Assembly: GCF_964656455.1 (NCBI RefSeq)
Contig: NC_135719.1
Location: 78,587,562-78,651,561, forward strand
Source of the DNA: Halichoerus grypus
Taxonomy: Eukaryota; Chordata; Mammalia; Carnivora; Phocidae
Direction of reading: 5' to 3'
DNA: 64,000 nt
Positions 35,845-48,400 of this stretch are shown one piece after another. The position numbers and the translations under genes were made by a program. The notes below the pieces were generated by a model. The model had not been told where the DNA came from. It saw nothing but the letters and a program-made list of their open reading frames with translations, and ran no database searches. Numbering within the stretch: the stretch's first letter is position 1; the number at the start of each line of letters is the position of its first letter.

Positions 35845-36741
35845 TTAGAGAACCCCTTCCAATATTTTTTGTAGGGCTGGTTTTGTGTTTGCAAATTCCT
35901 TTAGTTTTTGTTTGTCCTGGAGGCTTTTTATCTCTCCTATTTTCAGTGACAACCTAGCTGGATATAGTATTCTTGGCTGCATATTTTTCTCATTTAGTGC
36001 TCTGAATATACCATTCCAGTCCTTTCTGGTTTGCCAGGTCTCTGTGGATACGTCTGTTGCCAATCTTATGTTTCTACCATTGTTGGTTACAGATATCTTC
36101 TCCTGAGCTGCTTTTAGAATTTTGTCTCTGAGACTCGTAAGTTTTACTATTAGATGTTGGGATGTTGACCTATTTTTATTGATTTTGAGGGGGGTTCTCT
36201 GTGCCTCCTGGATTTTGATGCCTGTTTCCTTCCCCAAATTAGGGAAGGAAACAGGCATATAATTTGCTATATTTGCTTCAATATACCTTCTGCCCCTCTC
36301 TCTCTTTCTTCTTCTTCTGGGATCCCAATTATTCTAATATTGTTTCGTCTTATGGTATCACTTATCTCTTGATATTCTGCCCTCATGATCCAGTAGTTGT
36401 TTATCTCTCTTTTTCTCAGCTTTCTTATTTTCCATCATTGGGTCTTCTATATCACTAATTCTCTCTTCTGCCTCATTTATCCTAGCAGTTAGAGCCTCCA
36501 TTTTTGATTGCACCTCATTAATAGCCTTTTTGATTTCGACTTAAGATTTTAGTTCTTTTATTTCTCCAGGAAGGGTTTCTCTAATATCTTCCATGCTTTT
36601 GTCAAGCTCAGCTAGAATCTTTAAAATCATCATTCTGAACTCTAGTTCCGACATCTTACTAATGTCCGTATTGATTAGGTTCCTGGCAGTCGGTACTGCC
36701 TCTTGTTCTTATTTTTGAGGTGGTGTTTTCCACCTTGTCAT
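35845..36741 (-). pseudogene. L1 ORF1p, copy B, with premature stops
   Basis: The start at 36741 gives MTRWKTPPQK followed at once by a stop. A second stop lies after EIKELKS, and the frame is lost near 36300-36400. The C-terminal half is open from 36258 to the stop at 35845-35847 (FPNLGKETGIKIQEAQRTP ... QPRILYPARLS). The 17-bp perfect inverted repeat lies at 36218-36258. Confidence 0.9.
36218..36258. repeat. Perfect 17-bp inverted repeat in ORF1 of copy B
   Basis: Identical arms and loop to 8073-8113 in copy A: arms at 36218-36234 and 36242-36258, loop CAAATTA. Confidence 0.95.
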
Positions 36742-38065
36742 TTTGTCCAGAGGAGAACAGATGAATGAGAGAACAAGATGCTAACAGGGTAATAACGACC
36801 CCAGAAAAATATACACTAAACAAATCAGAAGAGACCTGAAACCAGGGGAAAAGAAAGGGAAAGAAAGAAAAAAAGAAAAAGATTAAAAAAAAGAAAAGAA
36901 AAAAACAGAATATGATGAAATATGATCAGGCTGGTGCATAGATCATTGCCACACACTAGATTTTGGGCATATTTTGGTCTGTTAGAAGAAAGTGCCTCCC
37001 AAAATTTTAAAGAAAGAAAAACTTATATATGTACAAAAATAAGGGCAAATACGATGAAGGGATGGAATATGACTTAAAGATGAAAATTATAAAAGATGAT
37101 ATAAAAGGAATTGACAAGAAGTTGGTTGAAAAAAGAAAGGAGAGGATCTAAGAAAAAAAAAAAAGGGAGAGAATGTGATCAGGCAGGAGACTAGAACAAA
37201 GCCATACACTAGAGGTTTAGGGTATATTTTGGTCATTTAGAAGAAACTGTATCCCAAAATTTTAAAGAGAGAATTTATATATATATAAAAAATAAGGTTA
37301 ACTACTATGAAGGGATAGAATATGACTCTAAAAATGAAAAATGAAAAAGATTTTTAAAGGGATTGATAAGATGTTGGTTGAAAAAGGGAAAAAGAAAAAT
37401 TAAAAAAAAAAAAAAAAAGGAAAGTTTAAAAAAATAAATTAACTTTGAAAGACTAAAAAATCATAGGGAAAAAGCCATGAATTTTATGTGCAGTATTGCC
37501 CTAGCGCTGGAGTTCTGCCGTTGTCATTGATTGGTATACTTGGTCTTGGCTGGCTGTTCTTGCTGACCTTCTGGGGGAGGGGCCTGTTGCAGTGATTCTC
37601 AGATGTCTTTGCCAGAGGCGGAATTACCCCACCCTTGCCAGGGTCCGGGCTAAGTAATCTGCTCGGGTTTGCTCTCGGGTGCTTTTGTTCCCTGCGGGCT
37701 TTCCGTAGAACTTTGGTGGACCAGAGTGAAAATGGCAGCCTCCCAATCTCCGCCCTGGAGGAGCCGAGAACCCGGGGCCCCACTCTTCGTTGCATCTGCA
37801 GAGAAAAACAGTCAATCACTCCCGTCTCCCCAGTCTCTGGCCGGACTCCGTGCTCATCTGGCCTGTGACCGAGCATTTCTATCTCTGGCACCCAACCCCT
37901 TGTGGAAAAGTGGTCGCTTTTCTGTTCTTCTGTTTGCTATTCTTTTCTTCAATCTCCTGTTGAGTTCGTAGGTGTTCAGAATGGTTTGATCCCTATCTAG
38001 CTGAATTCCTGGGACCAGATGAAATTTAGGTCTCCTACTCCTCCGCCATCTTGCTCCTCCCCACA
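36742..38065 (-). promoter_or_regulatory. L1 5' UTR, copy B, complete
   Basis: About 1.3 kb. Next to ORF1 lie two tandem units of about 250 bp: one from GATCAGGCTGGTGCATAG near 36926, one from GATCAGGCAGGAGACTAG near 37178, each ending near GTTGGTTGAAAAA. Upstream in sense is a CpG-rich core (about 37480-37910) and the 5' terminus with AAGATGGCGG. In the core there is a 135-codon frame in sense (37484-37891) and a 100-codon frame in antisense (37669-37971). L1 5' UTRs carry the internal pol II promoter (family knowledge). Confidence 0.85.
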
Positions 38066-39141
38066 ATTTCATTCTTTTTTATAGCTGAATAATATTCCAT
38101 CATATAGACACATATATATGTATGTAAAATATATACCAATTTTATATACCAATATATATACTACTTTTTTATTGATTTATCTATCTATGGACACTTAGGT
38201 AGCTTCCATATCTTAGCTATTATAAATAATGCTGCAAGAGACATAAGAGTGCACATGTCTTTTCAAATTAGTGTTTTGTTTTCTTTGTTAAATACTCAAT
38301 AATAAAATTACTGGATTATATGATGTTTCTATTTTTAATTTTTTGAGGAACCTCCATACTGATTTCCACAGTGGCTGCACCTTTTCATTCCCACCAACAG
38401 TACATGGAGGGTTCCCCTTTCTCCACATCCTTGCAATACTTGTTGTTTCTTGTGTTTTTGATATTAGCCATTCTGACAAGTGTGAGCTGATACCTCATTG
38501 AGGTTTTGATTTGTATTTCCCTGATGTTTAGAGATGTTGAGCATCTGTTCATATGTCTGTTGGCCACCTGTATATCTTTGGAAAAATGTCTAATCAGGTT
38601 CTCTGCCCATTACTTAATCAGAGTGTTTATTTTTTTGGTATTAAGTTGTGTAAGGTCTTTTTACATTTTGGATGTTAGCCCCTTATCAGATACATCATTT
38701 GAAAATATCTTCTCCTATTCAGCTTTTTTATTTTGTTCATGGTTTCCTTCACAGTGCAAAAGCTTTTTATTTTGATGTAGTCCCAATGGTTTATTTTTCG
38801 ATTTGTTTCACTTGCCTGAGAAGACATATCTAGAAAAATGTTTCTATGGCAGATATAAAAGAAATTACTACTTATGATTTCTTCTAGGAATTTCATAGTT
38901 TCAGGTCTCACATGTAGGTCTTTAATCCATTTTGAGTTTATTTTGTATATGGTGGAAAAAAGTGGCCCAGTTTCATTCTTTTGCATGTAGCTGTTCAGTT
39001 TTCCCAGGATCATTTGTTGAAGAGACTATCTTTTCCCCATTGGATATTCTTGCTTCCTTTCTCATCAATTGACCATATAAGTGTGGGTTTATTTCTGTGC
39101 TATTTTTTTTCATTGATCTTTGTGTCTATTTTTGTGAGTAC

Positions 39142-40316
39142 TGTTACCAAGAGTTAGATAGAAAGGAAAGAAGCCTTGGTTCTTTTTTTTTTAATTTTTT
39201 ATTAATATGTTAATCACCATACATTACATCATTAGTTTTGATGTAGTGTTCCATGATTCATTGTTTGTGTAAAACACCCAGTGCTCCATGCAGAATGTGC
39301 CGTCTTTAATACATGGGTACATCACCAGGCTAACCCATCCTCCCAACCCCCTCCCCTCTAGAACTCTGTTTGTTTTTCATAGTCCATCATCTCTCATGGT
39401 TCATCTCCCCCTCCGATTTCCCCCCCTTCATTCTTCCCCTCCTGCTATCTTCTTCTTTTTTTTTTTTTTTAACGTATATTGTATTATTTGTTTCAGAGGT
39501 ACAGATCTGTGATTCTACAGTTTTGCAGTTCACAGCGCTCACCATAGCACATACCCTCCCCAATGTCTATCACCCAGCCACCCCATCCCTCTCACCCCCC
39601 ACCACTCCAGCAACCCCCAGTTTGTTTCCTGAGATTAAGAATTCCTCATATCAGGGAGGTCATATGATACATGTCTTTCTCTGATTGACTTATTTCACTC
39701 AGCATAACACCCTCCAGTTCCATCCACGTCGTTGCAAATGGCAAGATTTCATTCCTTTTGATGGCTGCATAATATTCCATTGTATACATATACCACATAG
39801 AAGCCTTGGTTCTTTTGACTGCCACAGCAAAAAAATGAAAGTAAAATGAAACGAAAGTAAAGTGGAGCAAAGTTTTATTAAAGTACACTTCAAGGGAGGA
39901 GCAGGCCAATCAAGAGAGACAAAGGCCCTAGAAACTCTGGGGTGTGAGTTTATATCAATTTTTTTCTTTTGGATGGGTCTTAGGGTCGCAACAACTGAGT
40001 GACAGGAGTGGATTATATAATAATTAGCCAACTATGCCTGTCCTTTCCCAAGATGTATTCAAAATGCCTGCACAGGGTAGGAAACCACATTATTTCTATT
40101 CTAGAGACATAGGTCAAATAAGGACATGAGGCTGCTTCCTGCCCACGTGCAATAAGCACAACAAATTTAACTCCACTTCTGCTAGGATGTTGTAACTGCA
40201 AATCAACTGTTAGATGGGTAGAATGGGGTGTTCCCCGGGCACTCCTCTGTTGGGGCTCTCGGTCAGAACATCTGTAGTCCATCTTCTATTGCTCTTGCCT
40301 AGCTTCCTACCTAACA
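39142..40316 (-). mobile_element. Solo LTR (class I, gammaretrovirus-like), reverse, 5-bp TSD
   Basis: The unit begins TGTTACC and ends TAACA (TG...CA), and is flanked by AGTAC (39137-39141 and 40317-40321). The flanks rejoin the old L1 sentence exactly (GTGAGTAC to ATACTG). Without the L1 fragment inside it, the LTR is about 545 bp. Read in reverse it has a TATA-like GATATAAACTC and, further on, the poly(A) signal AATAAA in CTTTAATAAAACTTTGCTCC, a gammaretroviral LTR arrangement. No internal retroviral sequence remains, so it arose by LTR-LTR recombination. Confidence 0.85.
39187..39798 (-). mobile_element. 5'-truncated L1 3' end, reverse, inside the solo LTR
   Basis: About 612 bases of L1 3' UTR and the last ORF2 codons, bounded by the perfect 18-bp duplication AGAAGCCTTGGTTCTTTT (39169-39186 and 39799-39816). 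It is the youngest layer at this spot. Confidence 0.97.
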
Positions 40317-40399
40317 AGTACCATACTGTTTTGATTACTACCACTTTGTAGTATATATTGAAGTCTGGGATTGTAATACCTCTAGCTTTGTTATTCTTT

Positions 40400-43300
40400 A
40401 TTTTTTTTTTAATTTTATTTTATTATGTTATGTTAGTCACCATGCAATACATCATTAGTTTTTGATGTAGTGGTCCACAATTCATTGTTTTCGTATAACA
40501 CTCAGTGCTCCATGCGGTACGTGCCCTCCTTAATACCCATCACCGGGCTAACCCATCCCCACACCCCCTTCTTCTCTAAAACTCTCAGTTTGTTTCTCAG
40601 AGTCCATAGTCTCTCATGGTTCATCTCTCCCTCCAATTTCCACCCCCCTTCATTTTTCCCTTCCTTCTCCTAATGTCCTCCATGCTATTCCTTATGTTCC
40701 ACAAATAAGTGAAACCATATGATAATTGACTTTCTCTGCTTGACTTATTTCACTGAGCATAATCTCCTCCAGTCCCATCCATGTTTATATGAAAGTTCGG
40801 TATTCATCCTTTCTGATGGCTGAGTAATATTCCATTGTATATATGGACCACATCTTCTTTATCCATTCATCTGTTGAAGGGCATCTTGGCTCTTTCCACA
40901 GTTGCTATTGTGAACATTGCTGCTATGAACATTGGGGTGCATAGGGCCCTTCTTTTCACGACACCAGTATCTTTGGGGTAAATACCCAATAGTGCAATTG
41001 CTGGGTCATAGGGTAGCTCTATTTTTAATTTTTTGAGGAACCTCCACACTGTTTTCCAAAGTGGCTGTACCAACTTGCATTCCCAGCAACAGTGTAAGAG
41101 GGTTCCCCTTTCTCCACAACCTCTCCAACATTTGTTGTTTCTTGCCTTGTCAGTTTTTGCCTTTCGAACTGGTATAAGGTGGTATCTCAATGTGGTTTTG
41201 TTTTGAATTTCCCTAAAGGCTAATGATGATGAACATTTTTTCATGTGTCTGTTAGTCATTTGTATATCTTCTTTGGAGAAGTGTCTGTTCATGTCTTCTC
41301 CCCGTTTTTTGACTTGATTATTTGTTTTTTGGGTGTTGAGTTTGAAGTTCTTTCTAGATCTTGGATACCAGCCCTTTATCTGTAGTGTCATTTGCAAATA
41401 TCTTCTCCCATTCTGTGGGTTGCCTCTTTGTTTTGTTGACTGTTTCCTTTGCTGTGAAGAAGCTTTTTATATTGATGAAATCCCAAAAGTTCATTTTTGC
41501 TTTTGTTTCACTAGCCTTTGGAGATGTATCTTGAAAGAAGTTGTTGTGGCCGATGTCAAAGAGGTTACTGCCTATGTTCTCCTCTAGGATTCCTGTCTCA
41601 CGTTGAGGTCTTTCATCCATTTTGAGTTTATCTTTGTGAATGGTGTTAGAGAATGGTCGAGTTTCATTCTTCTGCATGTGGCTGTCCAATTTTCCCAGCA
41701 CCATTTATTGAAGAGACTTTTTTCCATTGCGTATTTTTTCTTGCTTTGTCGAAGATTAGTTGACCATAGAGTTGAGGGTCCATATCTGGGCTCTCTATTC
41801 TGTTCCATTGGTCTATGTCTGTTTTTGTGCCAGTACCATGCTGTCTTGGTGATCACAGCTTTGTAATATAGCTTGAAATTGGGCAACATGATGCCCCCAG
41901 CTTTGTTTTTCTTTTTCAACATTTCCTTGGAGATTTGGAGTCTTTTCTGATTCCATACAGATTTTAGGATTGTTTGTTCCAGCACTTTGAAAAATGTCAT
42001 TGGAATTTTGATCGGAATGGCATTGAAGGTATAGATTGTTCTGGGTAGCATAGACATTTTAACAAGGTTTATTCTTCCAATCCATGAGCATGGAATGTTT
42101 TTCCATCTCTTTGTGTCTTCTTCAATTTCTTCCATGAATGTTCTGTAGTTCCTAGAGTATAGATCCTTTACCTCTCTGGTTAGGTTTATTCCAAGGTATC
42201 TTAATGGTTTTTGGTGCTATTTAAATGGAATCGTTTCTCTAATTTCTCTTTCTACAGTTGCATTGTTAGTGTATAAGAGAAGCAACTGATTTCTGTGCAT
42301 TGATTTTCGTCCTGCCACATTACTGAATTGATGTATGAGTTCTAGTAATTTGGGGGTGGAGTCTTTTGGATTTTCCACATAAAGTATCATGTCATCTGTG
42401 AAGAGAGGGAGTTTGACTACTTCTTTGCCAATTTGAATTCCTTTTATTTCTTTTTGTTGTCTGATTGCTGTTGCTAAGACTTCTAGTACTATGTTGAATA
42501 ATAGTGACAAGAGTGGGCATCCTTGTCGTGTTCCTGATCTTAAGGGAAAGGCTCTTAGCTTTTCCCCATTGAGGATGATATTCACTGTGGGTTTTTCATA
42601 AATGGATTTTATGAACTTGAGGAATGTTCCCTCTATCCCTATACTCTGAAAGTTTCAATCAGGAAAGATGCTGTATTTTGTCAAATGCTTTTTCTCCATC
42701 AATTGAGAGGACCATATGGTCCTTCTCTCTCCTCTTATTAATGTATTCTATCACATTGATTGATTTGCGAATGTTGAACCACCCTTGCATCCCAGGGATA
42801 AATCCCACTTGGTAGTGGTGGATGATCCTTTTAATGTATTGTTGGATCCTATTAGCTAGGATTTTGTTGGGAATTTTGGAATCCATATTCATCAGGGATA
42901 TTGGTCTGAAATTCTCCTTTTTGATGGGGTCTTTGCCTGGTTTGGGGATTAAGGTAATGCTGGCCTCATAGAATGAGTCTGGAAGCTTTCCTTCTGTTTC
43001 TATTTTTTGAAACAGCTTCAGTAGAATAGGTATTATTTCTTCTTTGAATGTTTGGTAGAATTCCCCAGGGAATCCATCAGGCCCTGGACTCTTGTTTTTT
43101 GGGAGGTTTTTGATCACTGCCTCAATCTCGTTACTGGTTTTGTCAGTTTCTTGTTTCAGTCTTGGTAGTTTATAGGTTTCCAGGAAGGCATCCATTTCAT
43201 ACAGGTTGCTCAATTTATTGGCATATAGTTGTTGATAATAATTTCTAAAAATTGTTTCTATTTCCTTGGTGTTAGTCGTGATCTCTCCCCTTTCATTCAT

Positions 43301-44366
43301 GATTTTATTAATTTGGGTCATTTCTCTTTTCTTTTGGATAAGTCTGGCCTGTGGTTTATTGAACTTATTAATTCTTTCAAGGAACCAACTTCTAGTTTCG
43401 TTGATCTGATCTACTGTGTTCTGGTTTCTAATTCATTGATCTCTGCTCTGATCTTTATTATTTCTCTTCTAATGCGTGCCTCGGGCATCGTTTGTTGCTT
43501 TTTCTCTAGTTCTTTAAGGTATAAATTTAATTGGTGAATTCAAGATTTTTCTGCTTTTTTGAGCGAGGCATGGATGGCTATGTATTTCCCCCTTAGGACC
43601 GCCTTTGCAGTATCCCATAGGTTTTGGACCAATGTGTTTTTGTTCTCATTGGTTTCCATGAATTGTTTAAGTTCTTCTTTGATTTCCTGGTTGACCCAAA
43701 CATTCTTGAGCAGAGTGGTCTTTAGCTTTCAAGTGTTTGAATTTCTGCCAAATTTTTTCTTGTTATTGAGTTCCAGTTTTAAAGCATTATGGTCTGAGAA
43801 TATGCAGGGAATAATCTCAGTCTTTTGGTATCGGTTGAGACCTGATTTGTGACCCAGTATGTGGTCTATTCTGGAGAAAGTTCCATGTGCGCTTGAGAAG
43901 AATGAGTATTCTGTTGTTTTAGGGTGAAATGTTCTGTATATATCTATGAGGTCCATCTGATCCAGTATGTCATTCAAAGCTCTTATTTCTTTGTTGATTT
44001 TCTGCTTAGATGATCTGTCTATTGCTGAGAGTGGAGTATTGAGGTCTCCTAAAATTAACATATTATTATCAATATGACTCTTTATTTTGGTTAACAGTTG
44101 GCTTATGTAGATGGCTGCTCCCATGTTGGGGGCATAGATATTTACAATTGTTAGATCTTCTTGTTGGATAGACCCTTTAAGAATGATATAGTGTCCTTCT
44201 GTGTCTCTAATTACAGTCTTTAGTTTAAAATCTAATTTGTCTGATATAAGAATTGCTACCCCAGCTTTCTTTTGAGGTCCATTGGCATTGAAGATGGATC
44301 TCTATCCCTTCACTTTCAGTCTGGATGTATCTTTAGGTTCCAAATGAGTCTCTTATAGACAGCATA
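40400..44366 (-). mobile_element. 5'-truncated L1, reverse (copy C), 11-bp TSD
   Basis: About 4 kb holding the 3' UTR and nearly all of ORF2. The 5' truncation lies just at the start of ORF2. TSD TGTTATTCTTT at 40389-40399 and 44367-44377, within the old L1. ORF2 relics are the endonuclease (43729-44124, GDLNTPLS and RIDHILGHK), RT fingers (42659-43321, [11 protein letters not shown]), the palm with FTDD in place of FADD (42217-42585), and the C-terminal Cys-His domain (40867-41397, [18 protein letters not shown] intact). Frames are broken in several places. Its 3' UTR is of a different subtype from copies A and B. Confidence 0.95.
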
Positions 44367-46789
44367 TGTTATTCTTTCTTAAGACTGCTTTGGCTATTTC
44401 AGGTCCTTTGTGGTTCAATACAAATTTTAGTATTTTTTGTTTTAGTTCTGTGAAAAATGCTGTTAGTATTTTGATAGAGATTGCATTGCATCTATAGATT
44501 GCTTTGCGGAGTATGGATATGTTAATATTAATTCTTCCAATCCATGACCATGGAATATCTTTCCATTTGTTTTTCAATTTCTTTCATCAGTGTTTTATTG
44601 TTTTTGGAGTACAGATCTTTCACCTCCTTGGTTAAGTTTATTTTTAAGTATTTTATTCTTTTTGGTCCAATTGTAAATGGGATTGTTTTCTTAATGTTTC
44701 TTTCTGCTACTTCATTGTTAGTGTATAGAAATGTTACAGATTTCTGTGTATTAATTTTGTATCCTGAGAATTTGCTGAATTTTAGTTTTAGTACTTTTGG
44801 GTAGAATCTTTAGGGTTTTCTCTATATAATACCATATCATCTGCCAATAATGATGGTTTTACCTCTTCCTTACCAATTTGGATACTTTTTGTTTCTTATC
44901 TGATTGTTGCATCTAGGATTTCCAAGATAAATTGGATAAAAGTGGTAAGAGTGGACATTCTTGTCTTGTTCCTGATCTTAGAAGTAAAGCTCTCAGTTTC
45001 TCACCATTGATTATGATGGTTAGCTGTGGCTTTTTCAGTATTGCCTTTATTATATTGAGGTATGTTCCTATAAACCTGCTTTGTTGAGGATTTTTATCAT
45101 GAGTGGATATTGTACTTTGTCAATGCTTTTTCTGTGTCTATTGAAATGATCATGTGATTTTTATCCTTTCCCTTGTTAATGCAATGTATCACGTTGATTG
45201 ATTTGTAAATGTTGAACCACATTTGCTTCCTGGGAATAAATCCCACTTGATCTTGGTGAATGATTTTTTGATATACTGTTGGCTCAGTTTGCTAATATTT
45301 TGTTAAAGATTTCTGCATCTATGTTCATCAGAGATATTGGCCAGCAGGGTTTTTTTTGTTTTGGGTTTTGGTTTTGGCTTTTTGGTTTTTTGCAGTGTCT
45401 TTGTCAGGTTTTGGTATCGGATAATGCTGGCCTCATAGAATGAATTTGGAACGTTTCTTTCCTCTTCTATTTTTTTGGAATAGTTTCAGGAGAATGGGTA
45501 TTAACTCTTCTTTAAATGTTTACTAGAATTCATCTGTGAAGCCATCTGGTACTGGACTTTTGTTTCTTGGAAGTTTTTTGATTACTGATTCAATTTCATT
45601 GCTGGTAATTGGTCTGTTCAAGTTTTCTATTTCTTCCTCATTCAGTTTTGGAAGGTTTTATGTTTCTAGGAATATGTCCATTTCTTCTAGGATATCTAGT
45701 TTTTTGGCATATGATTTTTTATAATATTCTATTATAACCCTTTGTTTTTCATGGTGTCAGTTATCTCTCCTCCTTCATTTCTGATTTTGAGTCCTCTCTC
45801 TCTTTATTAATGAGTCTGGCTAAAGGTTTATCAGTTTGGTTTATTTCTTTCAAAGAATCATCTCCCAGTTTCATTGATTTTTTTTGTTTGTTTTTGTAGT
45901 CATTATTTCATTTATCTCTGCTCTAATCATTATTATTTCCCTCCTTCTACTGGCCTTTGGCTTTGTTTACTCTTCTTTTTCTAGATACTTTAGGTATAAG
46001 GTTAGGTTGTTTGAGATTTTTCTTATTTCTTGAGTTAGGCCTATATTGCTGTAAACTTGCCTCTTAAAACAGCTTTTGCCACATGCCAAAGAATTTAGAT
46101 GGTTGTGTTTTCATTTTGATTTGTCTTCATGTGTTTTTTTTATTTCCTCTTTGATTTCTTGGGTGACCCATCCATTATTTAGATGTATGTTATTTAGCTT
46201 CCATTTATTTGTTTTGTTTCCAGATGTTTTAACTGATTTCTAGTTTCTTACCACTGTCGTCAGAAAAGATTTTATTATTTCAATCTTTTTTAATTTATGG
46301 AGATTTGTTTTGTAGGCTAACATGTGCTCTATCTTGGAGAATATTCCATGTGCACTGGAATGCTTTTTGGAGATGGAATGCCGTTTGGGGGTGGAGTGGT
46401 CTGTATATGTCCGTTTGGCTTTGGGTGACACAAGACTAGATAGACCTGTTTCCTTGTTGATTTTCTGTCTGAATGATCTATCCCCTTGATGTAAGTAAGG
46501 TGTTAAAGTTCCCTACTATTATTGTATTAGCATAAGTTTCTCCCTTTATGTCTATTAATAGTTGCTTTATGTATTTAGGTGCTCCCATGTGGGATGCATA
46601 GATATTTACAATTTTTCTATCCTCTTGTTGGAATGTTTCCTTTATCTTTTTGTCCACTGTCTCCATGTCCTTTGTCTCTCACTACAGTCTTTGCTTTAAA
46701 GTCTGTTTTGTTGGTTATAAGTATTGCTACCTCAGCTTTCTTTTCACTTCCATTTGCATAATAAATGTTTTTCCATCCCTTTACTTTTT

Positions 46790-46915
46790 TTTATTTTTAA
46801 TTTAAATTCAATTTAATTAACATTACTTATTATTAGTTTCAGCAGTACAATTTAGTGATTCATCAGTTGCATACAACACCCAGTGCTCATTACTTCAAGG
46901 GCCATCCTTAATGCC
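46790..46915 (-). mobile_element. Short L1 3' tail insertion, reverse
   Basis: About 125 bases of L1 3' terminus (TTTAATTTAAATTCAATTTA ... GCATACAACACCCAGTGCTC) interrupt the old L1. The duplicated target seems to be CCATCCCTTTACTT / CCATCCCCTTTTAA, imperfect. Confidence 0.75.
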
Positions 46916-47544
46916 CATCCCCTTTTAATCTGCATGTGTCTTTAGGTCTGCAGTGAATCTCTTGTAGGTAGCATATAGATGGGTCTTGCTTTTTTATCTA
47001 TTCTGTCACCCTTTGTCTTTTGATGCAGCATTTAGTTCATTTACATTTGGAGAATTATTGATAGGTATGTACTTATTGTCATAAGCCCTTGTTACTTGTT
47101 TTCTGGTTGTTTTTGTAATTGTTCTCTGTACCTTCTTCTCTTGTTCTCTTCCCTTGTGGTTTGATGGCTTTCTTTATTATTATGCTTGGATTTCATTCTC
47201 TTTTTTGGGTGTATGTCTATTACAAGTTTTGATTTGTGATTACTGTTAGCTTCATATACATCATCTTAGGCATACAGCCATCTGTATTAAGTTGATGGTT
47301 GCTTAATTTTAATTACATTCTAAAAACACTAAATTTTAACTCCCCCACCCCCATTTATGTATATAATGTAAATTTTTATATCCTTTCATGAATCCCTAAT
47401 ATACTAATATACATCAATATAATTGATTTTTACTGCTTTTGTGTTTTAACCTCCTTACTGATTTTATACATGATTAATCTACTACCTTTATTCTGTGTTT
47501 GCATTTACCTGTGAAATTTTTTCCTTTCATACTTTTTTTTACTG

Positions 47545-48400
47545 CTAGTTATGGACTTTCCTTTCCACTAAAAGAATTCTCCTTAACATTTCTTGTAAGG
47601 TTGCTTGAGTAGTGATGAAATCCTTTAACTTTTCTTTGTCTGGGAAACTCTTTCTCTCTCTTTCTATTCTGAATGTTAGCTTTCCTGGGTAGAGTATTCT
47701 TGGCTGTACGCTTTTTCCTTTTCGCACTTTGGATATCTGATGTCACTCCCTTCTGGCCTGCCAAGTTTCTGCTGAAAAATAAGTTGAAGCCTTACAGAGT
47801 TTCCCTTATATTTAACTGTTCTCTTTTCTCTTTAAAATTCTTTATCACTTCACTTCTTGCCATTTTAATTATTATGTGTCTTCATGTGGGCCTTCTTGGG
47901 TTGATTTTGTTGGGAGCTCTCTGTGCCTCCTGAATCTGAGGTCTGTCTCCTTCACTAGATTAGGGAACTATTCAGCTATTATTTCTTCCAGTATATTTCC
48001 TGGGATCCTTATAATGTGAATGATAATATGCTTGATGATGTCACTGAGTTTCATTAACCTATTCTCATTTTTATTATTCTTTTTTTCTTTTTAGTTTGAT
48101 TGCTTTCATTACCCTGGCTTCTGGCTTGTTGGTCCTTTCTTCTGCCTCCTCTAATCTGCTATTGGTTCCCTTTAGTGTGTTTTTATTTCAGTTATTGAGT
48201 TCTTCATCTCTGACTAATTCTTTTTTACATTTGTGATCTCTTTGTTGAAGGTCTCGTTGAGATTCTCCACTCTTTTCTCAAGGCCAGTGAGTATCTTTTT
48301 GACCATTACTTTGAGGTCTTTATCAGACATATTCCTTATCTCCATTTCACTAAGCTCTTTCTTTCTGATTTTGTTCTGTTCTTTCATTTGGGACATAATC
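47545..48400 (-). pseudogene. ORF1 relic of the old host L1
   Basis: In reverse, 48214-48396 reads MSQMKEQNKIRKKELSEMEI ... MVKKILTGLEKRVENLNE (coiled coil). The C-terminal part at 47545-47764 reads QPRILYPGKLTFRIERERKS and ILLVERKVHN. The intervening RNA-binding part is degraded. It lacks the hairpin of copies A and B. Confidence 0.8.

Larger units (their letters stand above)
31321..38065 (-). mobile_element. Full-length L1, reverse (copy B), with 15-bp TSD
   Basis: A complete L1 of about 6.5 kb, not counting the SINE in its 3' UTR. It is bounded by the perfect duplication ATTTCATTCTTTTTT (31306-31320 and 38066-38080), inside the older L1. Its 5' end in reverse reads GGGGAGGAGCAAGATGGCGG. 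It carries a CpG-rich 5' UTR, ORF1 with the 17-bp hairpin, ORF2 with an intact FADD but many breaks elsewhere, and a full 3' UTR. Confidence 0.97.
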
